DNA of 64,000 nt from Pseudomonas putida (GCF_005080685.1 NZ_CP039371.1:1922001-1986000), one strand, 5' to 3'; positions 9,333 through 17,999 are shown, counted from the first letter of the stretch. Program-made: numbers and translations. The notes: generated by a model not told the origin, from the sequence alone.

Positions 9333-9632
9333 TCAATGCATCGCCAGGATACGCAGGCCGAATTTCTGCTGCCCGCCCGGCTGGTCGGCGATCCACACCA
9401 CCTCGGTGCTGGTATGCAGCCCTTTGAGGGCCGGGTGGTCGGAGTCGATGCGCGCTTCCAGGTGATCGCCCACCTGGAAGCGCTGCGGCGCATGCACCTG
9501 CATGCCGCCGCTGGAGAGGTCCAGGCACACCGCGGCAATCACCTGGCCGGCATGCAGCAGGCTGATCTGGGTATCGATGCGCATGCGGATGAAATCGCGT
9601 TTCTCGCTGTGGTTGGAGGGCGTCTGGGGCAT
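9333..9632 (-). CDS. Single-domain PilZ protein
   Basis: 99 aa. The c-di-GMP-binding PilZ signature is complete: an RxxxR-type start (KRDFIRMRIDTQI), DLSSGGMQVHAP (the DxSxxG motif), and later strands ending KFGLRILAM. Shine-Dalgarno GGAAGGA is seven bases from the start. It is a stand-alone receptor with no output domain, so it would act by binding a partner. It is divergent from rssB and convergent with mlaA, as in other pseudomonads. Confidence 0.85.
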   Translation of the reverse strand: MPQTPSNHSEKRDFIRMRIDTQISLLHAGQVIAAVCLDLSSGGMQVHAPQRFQVGDHLEARIDSDHPALKGLHTSTEVVWIADQPGGQQKFGLRILAMH

Positions 9633-9902
9633 GCTGCGTCCTTCCCATCGGTTAGCGCTGGTGGGCTTTCTTATAACTCCCGGCGATTTGCCCTGTAAAG
9701 TGCACCGAACTCGACCGACGTATGCTTGAAACGCCTGCCGGATGGGAGTACCGTCTGCGCCTTACAAGGTGCCTCTGCCGGTTGCCTGGCCCGTCTTCTT
9801 GGCCTACAACTCAAGTAGAGTGTTACTACAGAGTATCCCAGCAGTTGGATGTCCGCCTTGCGCACGCCCCTGCACCAACCCAAATCGGCGCCGTTCGCCC
9901 AC

Positions 9903-11087
9903 ATGCAGAAAATCAGTGCAACGCTGCTGATCATCGATGATGACGACGTGGTCCGTGCAAGCCTCGCCGCCTATCTGGAAGACAGTGGCTTCAGCGTCCT
10001 CCAGGCCGGTAACGGCCAGCAGGGGCTCCAGGTCTTCGAAGAACACCAGCCCGACCTCGTGATCTGCGATCTGCGCATGCCGCAGATGGGCGGCCTCGAA
10101 CTGATCCGCCAGATCAGCGAGCGCGCGCCGCAGTTACCGGTGATCGTGGTCTCCGGTGCCGGTGTGATGAGCGACGCGGTGGAAGCCTTGCGCCTCGGTG
10201 CTGCCGACTACCTGATCAAGCCGCTGGAAGACCTGGCCGTGCTCGAGCACTCGGTACGTCGGGCCCTCGACCGCTCGCGCCTGGTGCTGGAAAACCAGCG
10301 CTACCGCGACAAGCTCGAGGCCGCCAACCGCGAGCTGGAAGCCAGCCTGCACCTGTTGCAGGAGGACCAGACCGCGGGGCGCCAGGTGCAGATGAACATG
10401 CTGCCGGAGAGCCCCTGGACCGTAGGCGGGTTTGACTTCGAGCACCAGATCATCCCGTCGCTGTACCTGTCGGGCGACTTTACCGACTACTTCCGTGTGG
10501 ATGAGCGGCGCATCGCCTTCTACCTCGCGGACGTGTCCGGGCATGGTGCATCGTCGGCGTTCGTCACCGTGCTGCTGAAGTTCATGACCACCCGGCTGTT
10601 GTTCGAATTCAAGCGCAGCGGCAAGATGCGCGAATTCAAGCCCTCGCAAGTGCTCAACCACATCAACCGTGGGCTGATCAACTGCAAGCTGGGCAAGCAT
10701 GTGACCATGGTTGGCGGCGTCATCGACGAAGAAACCGGCCTGCTGACCTACGCCGTGGGCGGCCATTTGCCGCTGCCGGTGCTGTATACCCCTGGCCAGG
10801 CCCGTTACCTCGAGGGCCGTGGCCTGCCGGTGGGGTTGTTCGACGAGGCCGTGTACCAAGACCAGGTCATCGAATTGCCCGAGCAGTTCAGCCTGAGCCT
10901 GGCGTCCGATGGCATCCTGGACCTTTTGCCAGGGGATACGCTCAAAGATAAAGAGGCCGCCTTGCCGGACATCGTCAAGGCTGCGGGTGGTAGCCTGGAT
11001 GGGCTGCGACAACGTTTTGGATTGGCTACGCTTGGGGAGATGCCGGATGATATCGCCCTATTGGTGTTGAGCAGGAACCTTCAATGA
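9903..11087 (+). CDS. rssB: RssB, response regulator with PP2C-type phosphatase domain
   Basis: 394 aa. The receiver domain covers residues 5-120 with phospho-acceptor Asp56 (VICDLRMP) and the conserved Lys in YLIKP. A helical linker (about 135-165) leads to a PP2C/SpoIIE-like Ser/Thr phosphatase domain with the metal-binding motifs SGDFTDYF, LADVSGHGASSAF and SDGILD. It resembles the RssB protein of Pseudomonas, partner of the STAS protein encoded next. A start at 9903 (MQKISATLLIIDDD) is preferred because it aligns with the usual N-terminus; an in-frame ATG at 9849 would add 18 residues. Neither has a strong Shine-Dalgarno. The phosphatase probably dephosphorylates RssC. Confidence 0.85.
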   Translation: MQKISATLLIIDDDDVVRASLAAYLEDSGFSVLQAGNGQQGLQVFEEHQPDLVICDLRMPQMGGLELIRQISERAPQLPVIVVSGAGVMSDAVEALRLGAADYLIKPLEDLAVLEHSVRRALDRSRLVLENQRYRDKLEAANRELEASLHLLQEDQTAGRQVQMNMLPESPWTVGGFDFEHQIIPSLYLSGDFTDYFRVDERRIAFYLADVSGHGASSAFVTVLLKFMTTRLLFEFKRSGKMREFKPSQVLNHINRGLINCKLGKHVTMVGGVIDEETGLLTYAVGGHLPLPVLYTPGQARYLEGRGLPVGLFDEAVYQDQVIELPEQFSLSLASDGILDLLPGDTLKDKEAALPDIVKAAGGSLDGLRQRFGLATLGEMPDDIALLVLSRNLQ

Positions 11088-11566
11088 GTACCGGTAGAAT
11101 CCAGTTCGCCGAGCAGAGCGGTACCTTCGTACTGAAATTCGTCGGTGAAGTGCGCCTGACCTTGTGTTCGGCGCTGGATGCCACGATCGAGAAGATCTTC
11201 ACTGCGTTGAATTTCTCGGCGATCGTCATCGACCTGACCGAAACCGAAAGCATCGACAGCACGACGCTGGGCCTGCTGGCCAAGCTGTCTATCCTGTCAC
11301 GGCAGAAGGTCGGCCTGCTGCCCACCGTGGTCACCACCAACCCGGACATCTCGCGCCTGCTGCAATCGATGGGCTTCGACCAGGTGTTCAACATCGTCGA
11401 CCGCCCGGTGCCGTGCCCGGAATGCCTGACCGATCTGCCGTCGCAAGACCAGAACGAGGATGTGGTGCGGTCCAAGGTGCTGGAGGCGCACAAGATCCTC
11501 ATGGGCTTGAACGACTCCAACCGGGAAGCGTTCCATGACCTGGTCAGTGCGCTCGAGCGTACCTGA
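11084..11566 (+). CDS. rssC: RssC, STAS-domain anti-sigma factor antagonist
   Basis: 160 aa, with the start overlapping the rssB stop (ATGA-type). The STAS fold runs to about residue 110: beta strands FVLKFVGEVRLTL, then the phospho-acceptor loop DLTETESIDSTTLGLLAKL, where the Ser/Thr cluster is the expected switch site. The C-terminal tail contains a CPEC motif (CPECLTDL) not seen in a minimal STAS domain. The phosphorylation state would control binding to an anti-sigma factor, linking RssB to general stress output. A single REP element follows. Confidence 0.85.
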   Translation: MSTGRIQFAEQSGTFVLKFVGEVRLTLCSALDATIEKIFTALNFSAIVIDLTETESIDSTTLGLLAKLSILSRQKVGLLPTVVTTNPDISRLLQSMGFDQVFNIVDRPVPCPECLTDLPSQDQNEDVVRSKVLEAHKILMGLNDSNREAFHDLVSALERT

Positions 11567-11610
11567 TCGGTAGTCTGTACCGGCCTCTTCGCTACAGGTT
11601 CACCACAACC

Positions 11611-11644
11611 CCTGTAGGAGCGGGTTCACCCGCGAAAGGGCCGG
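11611..11644. repeat. Single REP element
   Basis: TGTAGGAGCGGGTTCACCCG followed by CGAAAGGGCCGG, the 34-bp Pseudomonas REP palindrome, lies between the convergent rssC and phoD-like genes. It can form one imperfect hairpin. Confidence 0.75.
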
Positions 11645-11669
11645 CAAACACCCTACACATCCCGCCGAA

Positions 11670-13541
11670 TCACTCCGGCTTCACGAACGCCGTCGCTTCC
11701 CGCCCATCCGCATTCAACTGATACACCCGCGCCGGCCGCCCCTGCTCATCGAAAAATACCTGTCCCAACCCCGCACCGTTCCACAGCCGCTCTCCGGCCT
11801 GGCTATGGCTGGGCGTCCTCGGCACCACTTCCATCTGTCGACGCTTGGTAAACCAGTTCAACGGCGAGCGCGGCGAGTACAGCCAGCGGTTCAAGCGGTC
11901 CAGCACATCCAGCAGACGCCGTGGAAACTCGTTCTTGATCCCGCTGCTGGTCACCTGCCACAGGTGCGGGCTGCGCTGTCGATGGCGGATCAGCACCTCG
12001 TAGACGAACGAGTAATGCACATCCCCGGACAAGATCACGTAATGCCCCGGCGTGCGTGAATGGCGGAAGATATTGAGAATGACCTGCGCCGCCCCGCGGT
12101 GGGCCATCCAGTTTTCCGCATCCACCAGCAGCGGGTAGCCGAGCCAACTGAACACCCGCTGCACGGTTTCGATCAGCTTGACCCCGAAGATCGGTGCCGG
12201 CGATACGATCACCGCCGAAGGGTGGTCGAGCAGCGCCTGTTGCAGTTCGGTCAGCGCCTCCCAGTCCAGCAGCCCAGAGGGCTTGGCCAGGTCGCTTTCA
12301 CTGCGCCAGCGACGGGTGCGGGTGTCGAGCACCAGCAGGGGCGGGGCGGTCGGTAATGAGAACTGCCAACCCTGGAAGCCCAGCAGGGCATCGATCAGTG
12401 CATCCTGCCCCTCGCGCTCCAGAGGGGTGGCCGCCAGTACACGGTAGTGCTCTACCAGTGGCTGGCAGCTGTCCGGGTCGTTGCCCCACGCCTGGCACAG
12501 CAAGTAGCCCAGCAAGGCGTTGCCGATGATCCGCCGTGAGAACGCGTGGCCGTAGGCGGTTTCTTCCCACTGCGCCGAGAGGTTCCAGTCGTCGGTGATG
12601 TCATGGTCGTCGAAGATCATCAGGCATGGCAGATGGGCCATCACCCGGGCGACCGGGCCAAGATCGGCGGAGAAGCCCTCTATCAGCGGTAGTTCCTGGC
12701 GATATCGCGCCTGTTGCTCGCGGCTCAGGCCCGCCGGCATGTCCAGGCTCACCAGGCGCCAGGGTGTGGGCGACCAGACCAGCAGGTACATGGCCATGAC
12801 CTCGGCGAAGGTCACCAGGTGATTGTCGGCGTTGCTGGACGAGAAGATCGGCTTGCGCTTGCCGCCGAAGAAGCGCTCGCGCAGGCCTTCGTTGCGGTCC
12901 TGGGCGGGCAGCAGGTCGGCACGGTGGTAGTAACAGGCGGGGTGGCTGTACAACTCGGCGCTGTTGGCTACCCGCGCGCCTTGCAGGTGCTCCTCGAACA
13001 GCCCCAGGCGGGCGATCAGCGCATGGATGGCCCGCAGCATCGGCCCCGCGACGTCATCGGCGTAGACCTGGTCGCCGCTCATCATCAGCAGTGCCGGGCG
13101 CTGTTCTGGCCGTTCACAGGCCTGCAGCAAGCGGTCGGCGCAGAGCAGGCCGTCTCGCGCAGGGTGATGCGGTTTGCGGCATGAGCCGTGGAGCAACTGG
13201 TCGAGGCGCCCCCGCAGCACGAAACTGGGGCGTTGCTGGCCAGGATAGAGCAAGTGTGGCGCCCAGTCGGCGATGCCCTGGCCCGCGAAGTGCACGTCGT
13301 AGTCGATGGCGACATCGCGGGGCAGGGGCCGGCCGAAATGCACGTCGAGCAGGTGGACGAAGGCATGCTCGCCAATCGGCAACGTCTGGCAATGCACCTC
13401 GGGCGTGGTCTGAGGAAGGTCAATGCTGAGCGTGGGCGGCTCGGGCTGCGTGGCGACCAGCCAGATGGCCAGGCGCTGCGGCTCCAGGCGGCGTAGCACT
13501 GGGCCGGCGAGAACGAGGGGCAAAGGTGTGGAGAAGGTCAT
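11670..13541 (-). CDS. PhoD-like alkaline phosphatase / metallophosphatase
   Basis: 623 aa. Metal-binding motifs of the PhoD family can be followed in order: MMSGDQVYADDVAG (GDQ with Asp ligands), LMIFDDHDITDDWNLS (FDDHDxxDDW) and YVILSGDVHYSFVYE (SGDVHYS). No signal peptide or Tat motif is seen at the start, so unlike secreted PhoD it is probably cytoplasmic. ATG 13541 (MTFSTPLPLVLAG) is preferred: the longer frame to 13607 translates REP sequence. Substrate unknown; the gene is conserved next to tal in the P. putida group. Confidence 0.78.
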   Translation of the reverse strand: MTFSTPLPLVLAGPVLRRLEPQRLAIWLVATQPEPPTLSIDLPQTTPEVHCQTLPIGEHAFVHLLDVHFGRPLPRDVAIDYDVHFAGQGIADWAPHLLYPGQQRPSFVLRGRLDQLLHGSCRKPHHPARDGLLCADRLLQACERPEQRPALLMMSGDQVYADDVAGPMLRAIHALIARLGLFEEHLQGARVANSAELYSHPACYYHRADLLPAQDRNEGLRERFFGGKRKPIFSSSNADNHLVTFAEVMAMYLLVWSPTPWRLVSLDMPAGLSREQQARYRQELPLIEGFSADLGPVARVMAHLPCLMIFDDHDITDDWNLSAQWEETAYGHAFSRRIIGNALLGYLLCQAWGNDPDSCQPLVEHYRVLAATPLEREGQDALIDALLGFQGWQFSLPTAPPLLVLDTRTRRWRSESDLAKPSGLLDWEALTELQQALLDHPSAVIVSPAPIFGVKLIETVQRVFSWLGYPLLVDAENWMAHRGAAQVILNIFRHSRTPGHYVILSGDVHYSFVYEVLIRHRQRSPHLWQVTSSGIKNEFPRRLLDVLDRLNRWLYSPRSPLNWFTKRRQMEVVPRTPSHSQAGERLWNGAGLGQVFFDEQGRPARVYQLNADGREATAFVKPE

Positions 13542-13563
13542 CGACAGCTCTGGTGGCGTGGTG

Positions 13564-13654
13564 GGCCATTCGCGGGGCAAGTCGGGGCGCCGAACCGCCG
13601 CTCCCACAGATATAGCGCCGTTTTCTGTAGGAGCCGGCTTGCCGGCGAATGGCC
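13564..13654. repeat. REP pair, one arm of a variant type
   Basis: The right copy (13626-13654) is a normal REP (TGTAGGAGCCGGCTTGCCGG...). The left copy (13564-13608) begins as its reverse complement but carries an additional GC-rich block GTCGGGGCGCCGAACCG before CTCCCACA. The same variant recurs at 36009-36045. Confidence 0.65.
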
Positions 13655-13686
13655 GTCAGATGCTGAACGCATCGTGCACAAACAAA

Positions 13687-13722
13687 ACGGGCGGAAAATG
13701 CTGAACATTTTCCGCCCGTCAG
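13687..13722 (-). terminator. Rho-independent terminator of tal
   Basis: A perfect 14-bp stem (13687-13700 with 13706-13719) closes over a 5-nt loop. On the minus strand it is followed at once by TTTTGTTTG. It starts 20 bp past the tal stop. Confidence 0.9.
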
Positions 13723-13738
13723 GCAAACCCGATGTGTA

Positions 13739-14665
13739 TCAGGCTTTGTCAGCCATCAGCTTTTCCAGCTTCTCTTGGTCCCGCGCGAACTGGCGAATAC
13801 CTTCGGCCAGCTTGTCGGTGGCCATGGCATCCTCGTTCATCGCCCAACGGAACTGGCTTTCGTTGAGGATCTGCTTGGCTTCACCGGCATTGCCTGGCTT
13901 GAGCACTCGCGGCAGCTCGCCCTGATCGTCGCTCAGTTGTTGCAGCAGCTCAGGGCTGATGGTCAGGCGGTCGCAGCCGGCCAACTGTTCGATCTGGCCG
14001 ATGTTGCGGAAGCTGGCGCCCATGACCACGGTGTCGTAGCCATTGGTCTTGTAGTAGTCGTAGATGCGCGTAACCGACTGCACGCCCGGGTCGTCGGCGC
14101 CCACGTACTCCTGGCCGGTGCTTTTCTTGTACCAGTCGTAGATACGGCCCACGAACGGCGAAATCAGGAACACCCCAGCATCGGCGCAGGCCTGGGCCTG
14201 GGCGAAGGAGAACAGCAGGGTGAGGTTGGTCTGGATGCCTTCTTTTTCCAGCTTCTCGGCGGCGCGGATGCCTTCCCAGGTCGAGGCCAGCTTGATCAGC
14301 ACGCGGTCGCGGCCGATACCGGCTTTTTCGTATTGCTCGATCAGTTGGCGGGCCTTGCTCAACAGGGCGGGTTCGTCGAAGGACAGGCGCGCATCCACCT
14401 CGGTGGAAATGCGCCCCGGGATGACCTTGAGAATGCCCGCGCCCACGGCCACGGCAAATTTGTCACAGGCCAGGTCGACGTTGCCCTTGGCATCGCTTTT
14501 CACCTGCTTGAGCAGGTCGGCGTAGCCAGGAATGGCGGCTGCCTTGAGCAACAGGGACGGGTTGGTGGTGGCATCGACCGGCTTGAGGCGGGTAATGGCG
14601 TCCAGGTCCCCGGTGTCGGCGACCACGGTGGTGAACTGCTTGAGTTGTTCCAGCTTGGAGGTCAT
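13739..14665 (-). CDS. tal: Transaldolase
   Basis: 308 aa pentose-phosphate pathway enzyme (sedoheptulose-7-P + glyceraldehyde-3-P to erythrose-4-P + fructose-6-P). Signatures: [14 protein letters not shown] (DATTNPSL), the Schiff-base Lys in [12 protein letters not shown] and [18 protein letters not shown]. The length is that of TalB. The start at 14665 ([11 protein letters not shown]) matches the family; the frame continues upstream without support. A strong intrinsic terminator follows. Neighbours rssBC and dusA are the usual ones. Confidence 0.95.
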   Translation of the reverse strand: MTSKLEQLKQFTTVVADTGDLDAITRLKPVDATTNPSLLLKAAAIPGYADLLKQVKSDAKGNVDLACDKFAVAVGAGILKVIPGRISTEVDARLSFDEPALLSKARQLIEQYEKAGIGRDRVLIKLASTWEGIRAAEKLEKEGIQTNLTLLFSFAQAQACADAGVFLISPFVGRIYDWYKKSTGQEYVGADDPGVQSVTRIYDYYKTNGYDTVVMGASFRNIGQIEQLAGCDRLTISPELLQQLSDDQGELPRVLKPGNAGEAKQILNESQFRWAMNEDAMATDKLAEGIRQFARDQEKLEKLMADKA

Positions 14666-14785
14666 GGGCGTGCTCTGTCCTGTGCAATGATTCGACCTTA
14701 CCCGAGCCCCGGCGGCCACTCAAGGGCCAGCACGGGGCCGGGCTAGGGAGTGAGGTTTCGAGTCGAAAGCGCGCCCGTGGTTCCG

Positions 14786-15796
14786 TCAGCGCCCCTGTAG
14801 CAACTCGGCTGCCTGATCGAACACCACCAGCGGCTCCGGCGCCTTGTGGATGTCCGCCGACAGCAACTGGCGGAACCGCCGCGCCCCCGGGAAGCCTTGG
14901 CCCAGCCCGAGGATATGGCGAGTGATGTGGTGCATGGCGCCACCGCTTTGCAGGTGGGCGACGATGTACGGTCGCAGCTGTTCCAGCGCTTCGCTGCGGG
15001 TGACCACGGCGGCGTCGCTGGCGAACAGCTGCTGGTCCACTTCGGCCAGCAGATAGGGATTATGGTACGCCTCGCGGCCCAACATCACCCCATCGAAGGT
15101 TTCAAGATGTGCCTGGCATTCGGCCAAGGTCTTGATGCCGCCGTTGAGGACGATTTCCAGGTCGGGAAAGTCCGTTTTCAACTGTGCGGCAACGTCATAG
15201 CGCAGTGGCGGGATTTCGCGATTTTCCTTGGGCGAAAGGCCTTCGAGGATGGCGATTCGCGCATGTACGGTAAAGCTGCGGCAGCCGGCCTCGCGGACTT
15301 GGCCCACGAAGTCGCACAGTTCGGCGTAGCTGTCGCGGCCGTTGATGCCGATGCGATGCTTGACCGTGATCGGTGTGGAGACCGCGTCGCGCATGGCCTT
15401 CACGCAGTCGGCCACCAGCGCCGGGTGGGCCATGAGGCAGGCGCCGATCATGTTGTTCTGCACGCGGTCGCTGGGGCAGCCGACATTGAGGTTGACCTCG
15501 TCGTACCCCGCTTGCTCGGCCAGCCGCGCACAGGCCGCGAGATCCGCCGGCACGCTGCCGCCCAGTTGCAGGGCCAGCGGGTGCTCGGAAACATCGTGGC
15601 GCAGAAAACGCTGGGCGTCGTTGTGGAGCAGGGCGCCGGTGGTGACCATTTCGGTGTAGAGCAGGGTGTGTTTGGACAGCAGGCGCAGGAAGTAGCGGCA
15701 GTGGCGGTCTGTCCAGTCCATCATAGGTGCAACGGAGAACCTCCGGTTAACCGGATCGGCGACGTTTGCAGGGTTTTCTGCTTGTTTCGGGTGCAT
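14786..15796 (-). CDS. dusA: tRNA-dihydrouridine synthase A
   Basis: 336 aa FMN enzyme that reduces uridines in the tRNA D loop. Motifs: SVAPMMDWTDRHCRY near the start, ALQLGGSVP, VNLNVGCPSDRVQ with the catalytic Cys and downstream GACLM, TVKHRIGI (FMN-binding Lys), and NGGIKT / GVMLGREAYHNP. The start at 15796 places the usual 17 residues before RRFSVAPM. The 5' end of dusA is a known integration target for a family of phage and island integrases, and the accessory region starts directly upstream of this gene. No integrase is present here. Confidence 0.94.
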   Translation of the reverse strand: MHPKQAENPANVADPVNRRFSVAPMMDWTDRHCRYFLRLLSKHTLLYTEMVTTGALLHNDAQRFLRHDVSEHPLALQLGGSVPADLAACARLAEQAGYDEVNLNVGCPSDRVQNNMIGACLMAHPALVADCVKAMRDAVSTPITVKHRIGINGRDSYAELCDFVGQVREAGCRSFTVHARIAILEGLSPKENREIPPLRYDVAAQLKTDFPDLEIVLNGGIKTLAECQAHLETFDGVMLGREAYHNPYLLAEVDQQLFASDAAVVTRSEALEQLRPYIVAHLQSGGAMHHITRHILGLGQGFPGARRFRQLLSADIHKAPEPLVVFDQAAELLQGR

Positions 15797-15884
15797 TTCG
15801 GTTCTCTCGTTTACTGCCGTGTGCTGCGGTTTTTTGCTACATGGCCACGTGAGTTGCACAAATCAGGCAACGAGACTGGGTGAT

Positions 15885-16003
15885 GTAGCAACCATCGAGG
15901 TAGAGCCATCCCGGTTTGCAGAGGCAAGCAGGGGCTGCGGCGTTTACCGTGCAGGTGGGAAAAGGGTGCGGCAGTTTATCAGGAAAGCCTGCTTTAGGCC
16001 TGC
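15885..16003. repeat. 119-bp direct repeat, left copy
   Basis: It starts GTAGCAACCATCGAGGTAGA and ends AGGCCTGC. About 77% of bases match the copy at 16947-17065 by hand alignment, in the same orientation. It lies 150 bp upstream of an unknown gene and could be its leader. The remaining gap from dusA to this repeat shows nothing else. Confidence 0.75.
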
Positions 16004-16106
16004 ACGGCGGTTGGACGGCCCCCTTTGCTCTTATGAAAAAAATCTGTTCCTTTTGCTGCGGAATAACCTCCGGCGCCTCTACGGCGGGTATTTGCATCCC
16101 TGTGTC

Positions 16107-16133
16107 GGGCCATGGAGAATGGCCCCTCTTTTT
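16107..16133 (+). terminator. Intrinsic terminator / attenuator just before the unknown gene at 16153
   Basis: A 7-bp perfect stem (GGGCCAT with ATGGCCC, loop GGAGA) is followed by TCTTTTT. It ends only 19 bp before the start codon and directly before the Shine-Dalgarno AAAGGA. No gene lies upstream on this strand, so it more likely attenuates transcription of the gene downstream than ends another transcript. Confidence 0.65.
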
Positions 16134-16152
16134 GCTCGAAAGGATGCGCGCA

Positions 16153-16653
16153 ATGAAGTTCGAGGACACTTTTCAACGTACCGATATGCGCGGGATCGTG
16201 TACAACGTTTCGAAATTTACCCTCACCAGTGAAGACCGTCCCCGTTTGCGGGAATTGCATTTCGGCGAGGCGAAGCAGGCTCACTATCTGGTCAGTAGCA
16301 AGGTCGTCGAAGTCTACGACAAGATGCAGGCGGGGCAGCGCCCATGCCTGATGCTGGTGGGCATTTCCAGGCCTCTGACCCGGCGACAGGGCGACGAACT
16401 CAATGCCAGTCGCAGTAAAGTCAGTCGATACGCGTCGTCCGCAGCCGGAAGCGTTGGCGGGGCCGTAGGTAGTCTGGGCGGGCCTTTCGGTGCGACGGTT
16501 GGCACTGCCGCTGCTGGCGGAGGCATGCGCATGTATGTCGAGAAAAACCTGCCGACGTACCATGCCGGCGACATACTGGTCAGCATCGAGGCGCAGGTCA
16601 GTGGGGGAATTGGCCCACAGCGTACCCTCGAATCATTGATCATCAAGGTTTGA
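16153..16653 (+). CDS. Unknown protein with glycine-zipper segment
   Basis: 166 aa, family not recognised. The N-terminal half is a mixed soluble domain (MKFEDTFQRTDMRGIVYNVS...), the middle (about residues 95-120) is a Gly/Ala-rich stretch SSAAGSVGGAVGSLGG...ATVGTAAAGGG with GxxxG spacing that could insert in a membrane, and the C-terminus is a short beta-rich part. No signal peptide. The start is set by AAAGGA eight bases upstream and by position after the intrinsic terminator; the frame is open further up but would run through the terminator. It pairs with the small membrane protein 11 bp downstream. A glycine-zipper protein plus a small membrane protein recalls toxin/immunity or pore-forming pairs, but this is inference. 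Confidence 0.6.
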   Translation: MKFEDTFQRTDMRGIVYNVSKFTLTSEDRPRLRELHFGEAKQAHYLVSSKVVEVYDKMQAGQRPCLMLVGISRPLTRRQGDELNASRSKVSRYASSAAGSVGGAVGSLGGPFGATVGTAAAGGGMRMYVEKNLPTYHAGDILVSIEAQVSGGIGPQRTLESLIIKV

Positions 16654-16664
16654 GTGGCTGCAAA

Positions 16665-16907
16665 ATGTCCGATTTGACTCAGATAGCCCTGCTCATGGTG
16701 GTCACTTTACTGCTCCACTGGGTGGTCAAACCTTACCCGCTGCGCAAATGGCTTGGGCTGGCGTTGATGGCCACTGGGGTCATTGGCTGCGCCACCGTTG
16801 GGGAAGGCAAGGTGCTGGGCTTTGACTTGGAGCTGCTGGCGATTTTCGCCACACCGGTGGGTTTGGGCTTTTTTCTGACCCGGCGGCGCTTCGCGGAAGA
16901 GGGCTGA
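16665..16907 (+). CDS. Small membrane protein, partner of the glycine-zipper gene
   Basis: 80 aa with two or three hydrophobic helices: ALLMVVTLLLHWVV, LGLALMATGVIGCATV and LLAIFATPVGLGFFLT, ending in a charged tail (RRRFAEEG). No family recognised. It starts 11 bp after the preceding stop without a strong Shine-Dalgarno, so translation is probably coupled. Its size and topology would suit an immunity protein or a channel accessory; there is no direct evidence for either. Confidence 0.6.
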   Translation: MSDLTQIALLMVVTLLLHWVVKPYPLRKWLGLALMATGVIGCATVGEGKVLGFDLELLAIFATPVGLGFFLTRRRFAEEG

Positions 16908-16946
16908 GCAGGACTGTTTCCTGCCGGAGCAATCGGGCGTGGCGTT

Positions 16947-17065
16947 GTAGCAGCAATCCACGTAGAGCCAACCCGGTTTGCCGAGGCAAAGAAGGGCCCC
17001 GGCGTCTACCGCGCAGATGAAAAAAAGGGGCAGTAGTCTATCAGGAACCCGGTTGCTCGGCCTGC
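16947..17065. repeat. 119-bp direct repeat, right copy
   Basis: Same orientation as the copy at 15885-16003 and about 77% matching. Shared blocks include GTAGAGCCA, CCCGGTTTGC and TCTATCAGGAA/TTTATCAGGAA. The two copies bracket the two unknown genes. Unlike the left copy it is not followed by the terminator or by a homologous gene. Confidence 0.75.
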
Positions 17066-17161
17066 CTACCCATAGTGCGCCGTATTCAGACCCTCCACCG
17101 CCCCTGTAGGAGCGAACTTGCCCGCGAAAAGGCCCGCCCAGTCAATCCACCTCCAATGGAC

Positions 17162-17428
17162 TCAACCCATCATCCCCAACTCAGCATCATCCATCAGCGC
17201 CTTGGCCAAGGCCCCAAGATAATGCGAAGCCCAGATCAAATGCGGCTTGTCTTCCATCAGCCCGGTAACCGTCAATTCCTGGGTATAGCCAAACAACTCC
17301 GAAGCCTGCTCCCGAGCGAACTGGCACGGAATGCCTGGCTCGATGCAGAGCAACGGCTGGGTCTGGTTTTCCCCTTGGTAGAACTTGATTTTGCCGACGG
17401 TGGATTTCTCGCTTTCCTTGGTCATCAT
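17162..17428 (-). CDS. DUF3077 family protein, copy 1
   Basis: 88 aa, soluble. It reads FYQGENQTQPLLCIEPGIPCQFAREQASELFGYTQELTVTGLMEDKPHLIWASHYLGALAKALMDD, the pattern of DUF3077, a small Pseudomonas family without known function. Two adjacent ATGs; Shine-Dalgarno GGGAGAAAG is well placed. It lies 164 bp downstream of the 43-codon ORF on the same strand, separated by a small hairpin (TCGCTGG..CCAGCGA near 17546-17562), and is probably expressed from the same leader. Copy 2 at 19710 differs at only five residues. Confidence 0.8.
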   Translation of the reverse strand: MMTKESEKSTVGKIKFYQGENQTQPLLCIEPGIPCQFAREQASELFGYTQELTVTGLMEDKPHLIWASHYLGALAKALMDDAELGMMG

Positions 17429-17592
17429 TCTTTCTCCCTGAACGTCCAGGTGCCTGAGCTGACCCTACGCCCCAGTCTGTCGAAGGCAAGCACACGCCTA
17501 CAGGCCCGGCCTCGGTTTCTCAATCATGCCGGCCTGATATGGGTCGCTGGCTTACCAGCGATGAGGCCAGCTCAGGCGAAACAGACTTGTGA

Positions 17593-17724
17593 TTTAGCGC
17601 AGCAGCGCGGTCGCTAGGCGTTGATGGGCAACGTCGGAGCAGGGCGCATCGTGGGCAGGCAGTATCAGCGCGTGTGCAAAGGTAATCGGGAGGTAGGGCG
17701 GGTCGGGGACTATCTTCAGCATCA
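17593..17724 (-). CDS. 43-aa conserved small ORF, copy 1
   Basis: The frame begins MMLKIVPDPPYLPITFAHAL and ends DVAHQRLATALLR, then TAA. Support: an ideal Shine-Dalgarno (CTAGGAGAAC one base before ATGATG), the VPDPP start shared with the paralogue at 20142-20273, and conservation of the last 13 codons while the middle varies. It is first gene of a two-gene unit with DUF3077. The Shine-Dalgarno is one arm of a hairpin in the leader. Function unknown; a leader-type or regulatory peptide is possible. Confidence 0.72.
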
Positions 17725-17998
17725 TCGTTCTCCTAGATAGGCCGACCACCGCCTGCTGTCAAACAGAGGGTGGCAGCTGAGCATGGGTTGACAGACCGGC
17801 TAGGAGAACAATTTCCGGCGCACACAAAGGTGCCCCATGCACAGCCGCCGCAAAGGCGAAGCCATGCTGTTCAAACCTAGACGGCCTGTCAAAGCCGGTC
17901 GCCGTTTCGCGACGACCAATCGAGACTAGGGCGCAATCCAGGTCACCGCAATGGCTTGGAGGCGGCTGGGAGTATGTTTGGGAAATGGACTACAGGTA
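17725..17998 (-). ncRNA. Structured 5' leader, copy 1 (Shine-Dalgarno in hairpin arm)
   Basis: Read on the minus strand, three hairpins can be drawn. One is GGTCGTCG-CGAAA-CGGCGACC (8 bp). The second is GGGCAC...GTGCGCC. The last is a long one whose outer stem is GTTCTCCTAG (17808-17799) with CTAGGAGAAC (17735-17726, the Shine-Dalgarno) and whose inner stem is CTGTCAA with TTGACAG (17793-17787 with 17761-17755). The outer stem is perfect over 10 bp. The same architecture occurs in copy 2 with a different but still complementary outer stem. It should control translation of the small ORF. The upstream promoter was not identified. Confidence 0.65.
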
Positions 17999-17999
17999 A

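Larger units (their letters stand above)
17105..17998. repeat. ~0.9-kb direct repeat, copy 1
   Basis: Nearly collinear with 19653-20546 and of the same length (894 bp). It starts in a REP element and contains the DUF3077 gene, the 43-codon ORF and the structured leader. The DUF3077 part is almost identical; the 43-codon ORF part has diverged more. Boundaries are by eye, within about 10 bp. Confidence 0.85.

Noticed and set aside
13542..13607. N-terminal extension of the PhoD-like protein
   Set aside because: Those codons translate the REP element at 13564-13608.
16033..16152. In-frame upstream ATG (MKKICSFCCG) before the glycine-zipper gene
   Set aside because: The extension would be translated through an intrinsic terminator, and the ATG at 16153 has a proper Shine-Dalgarno.
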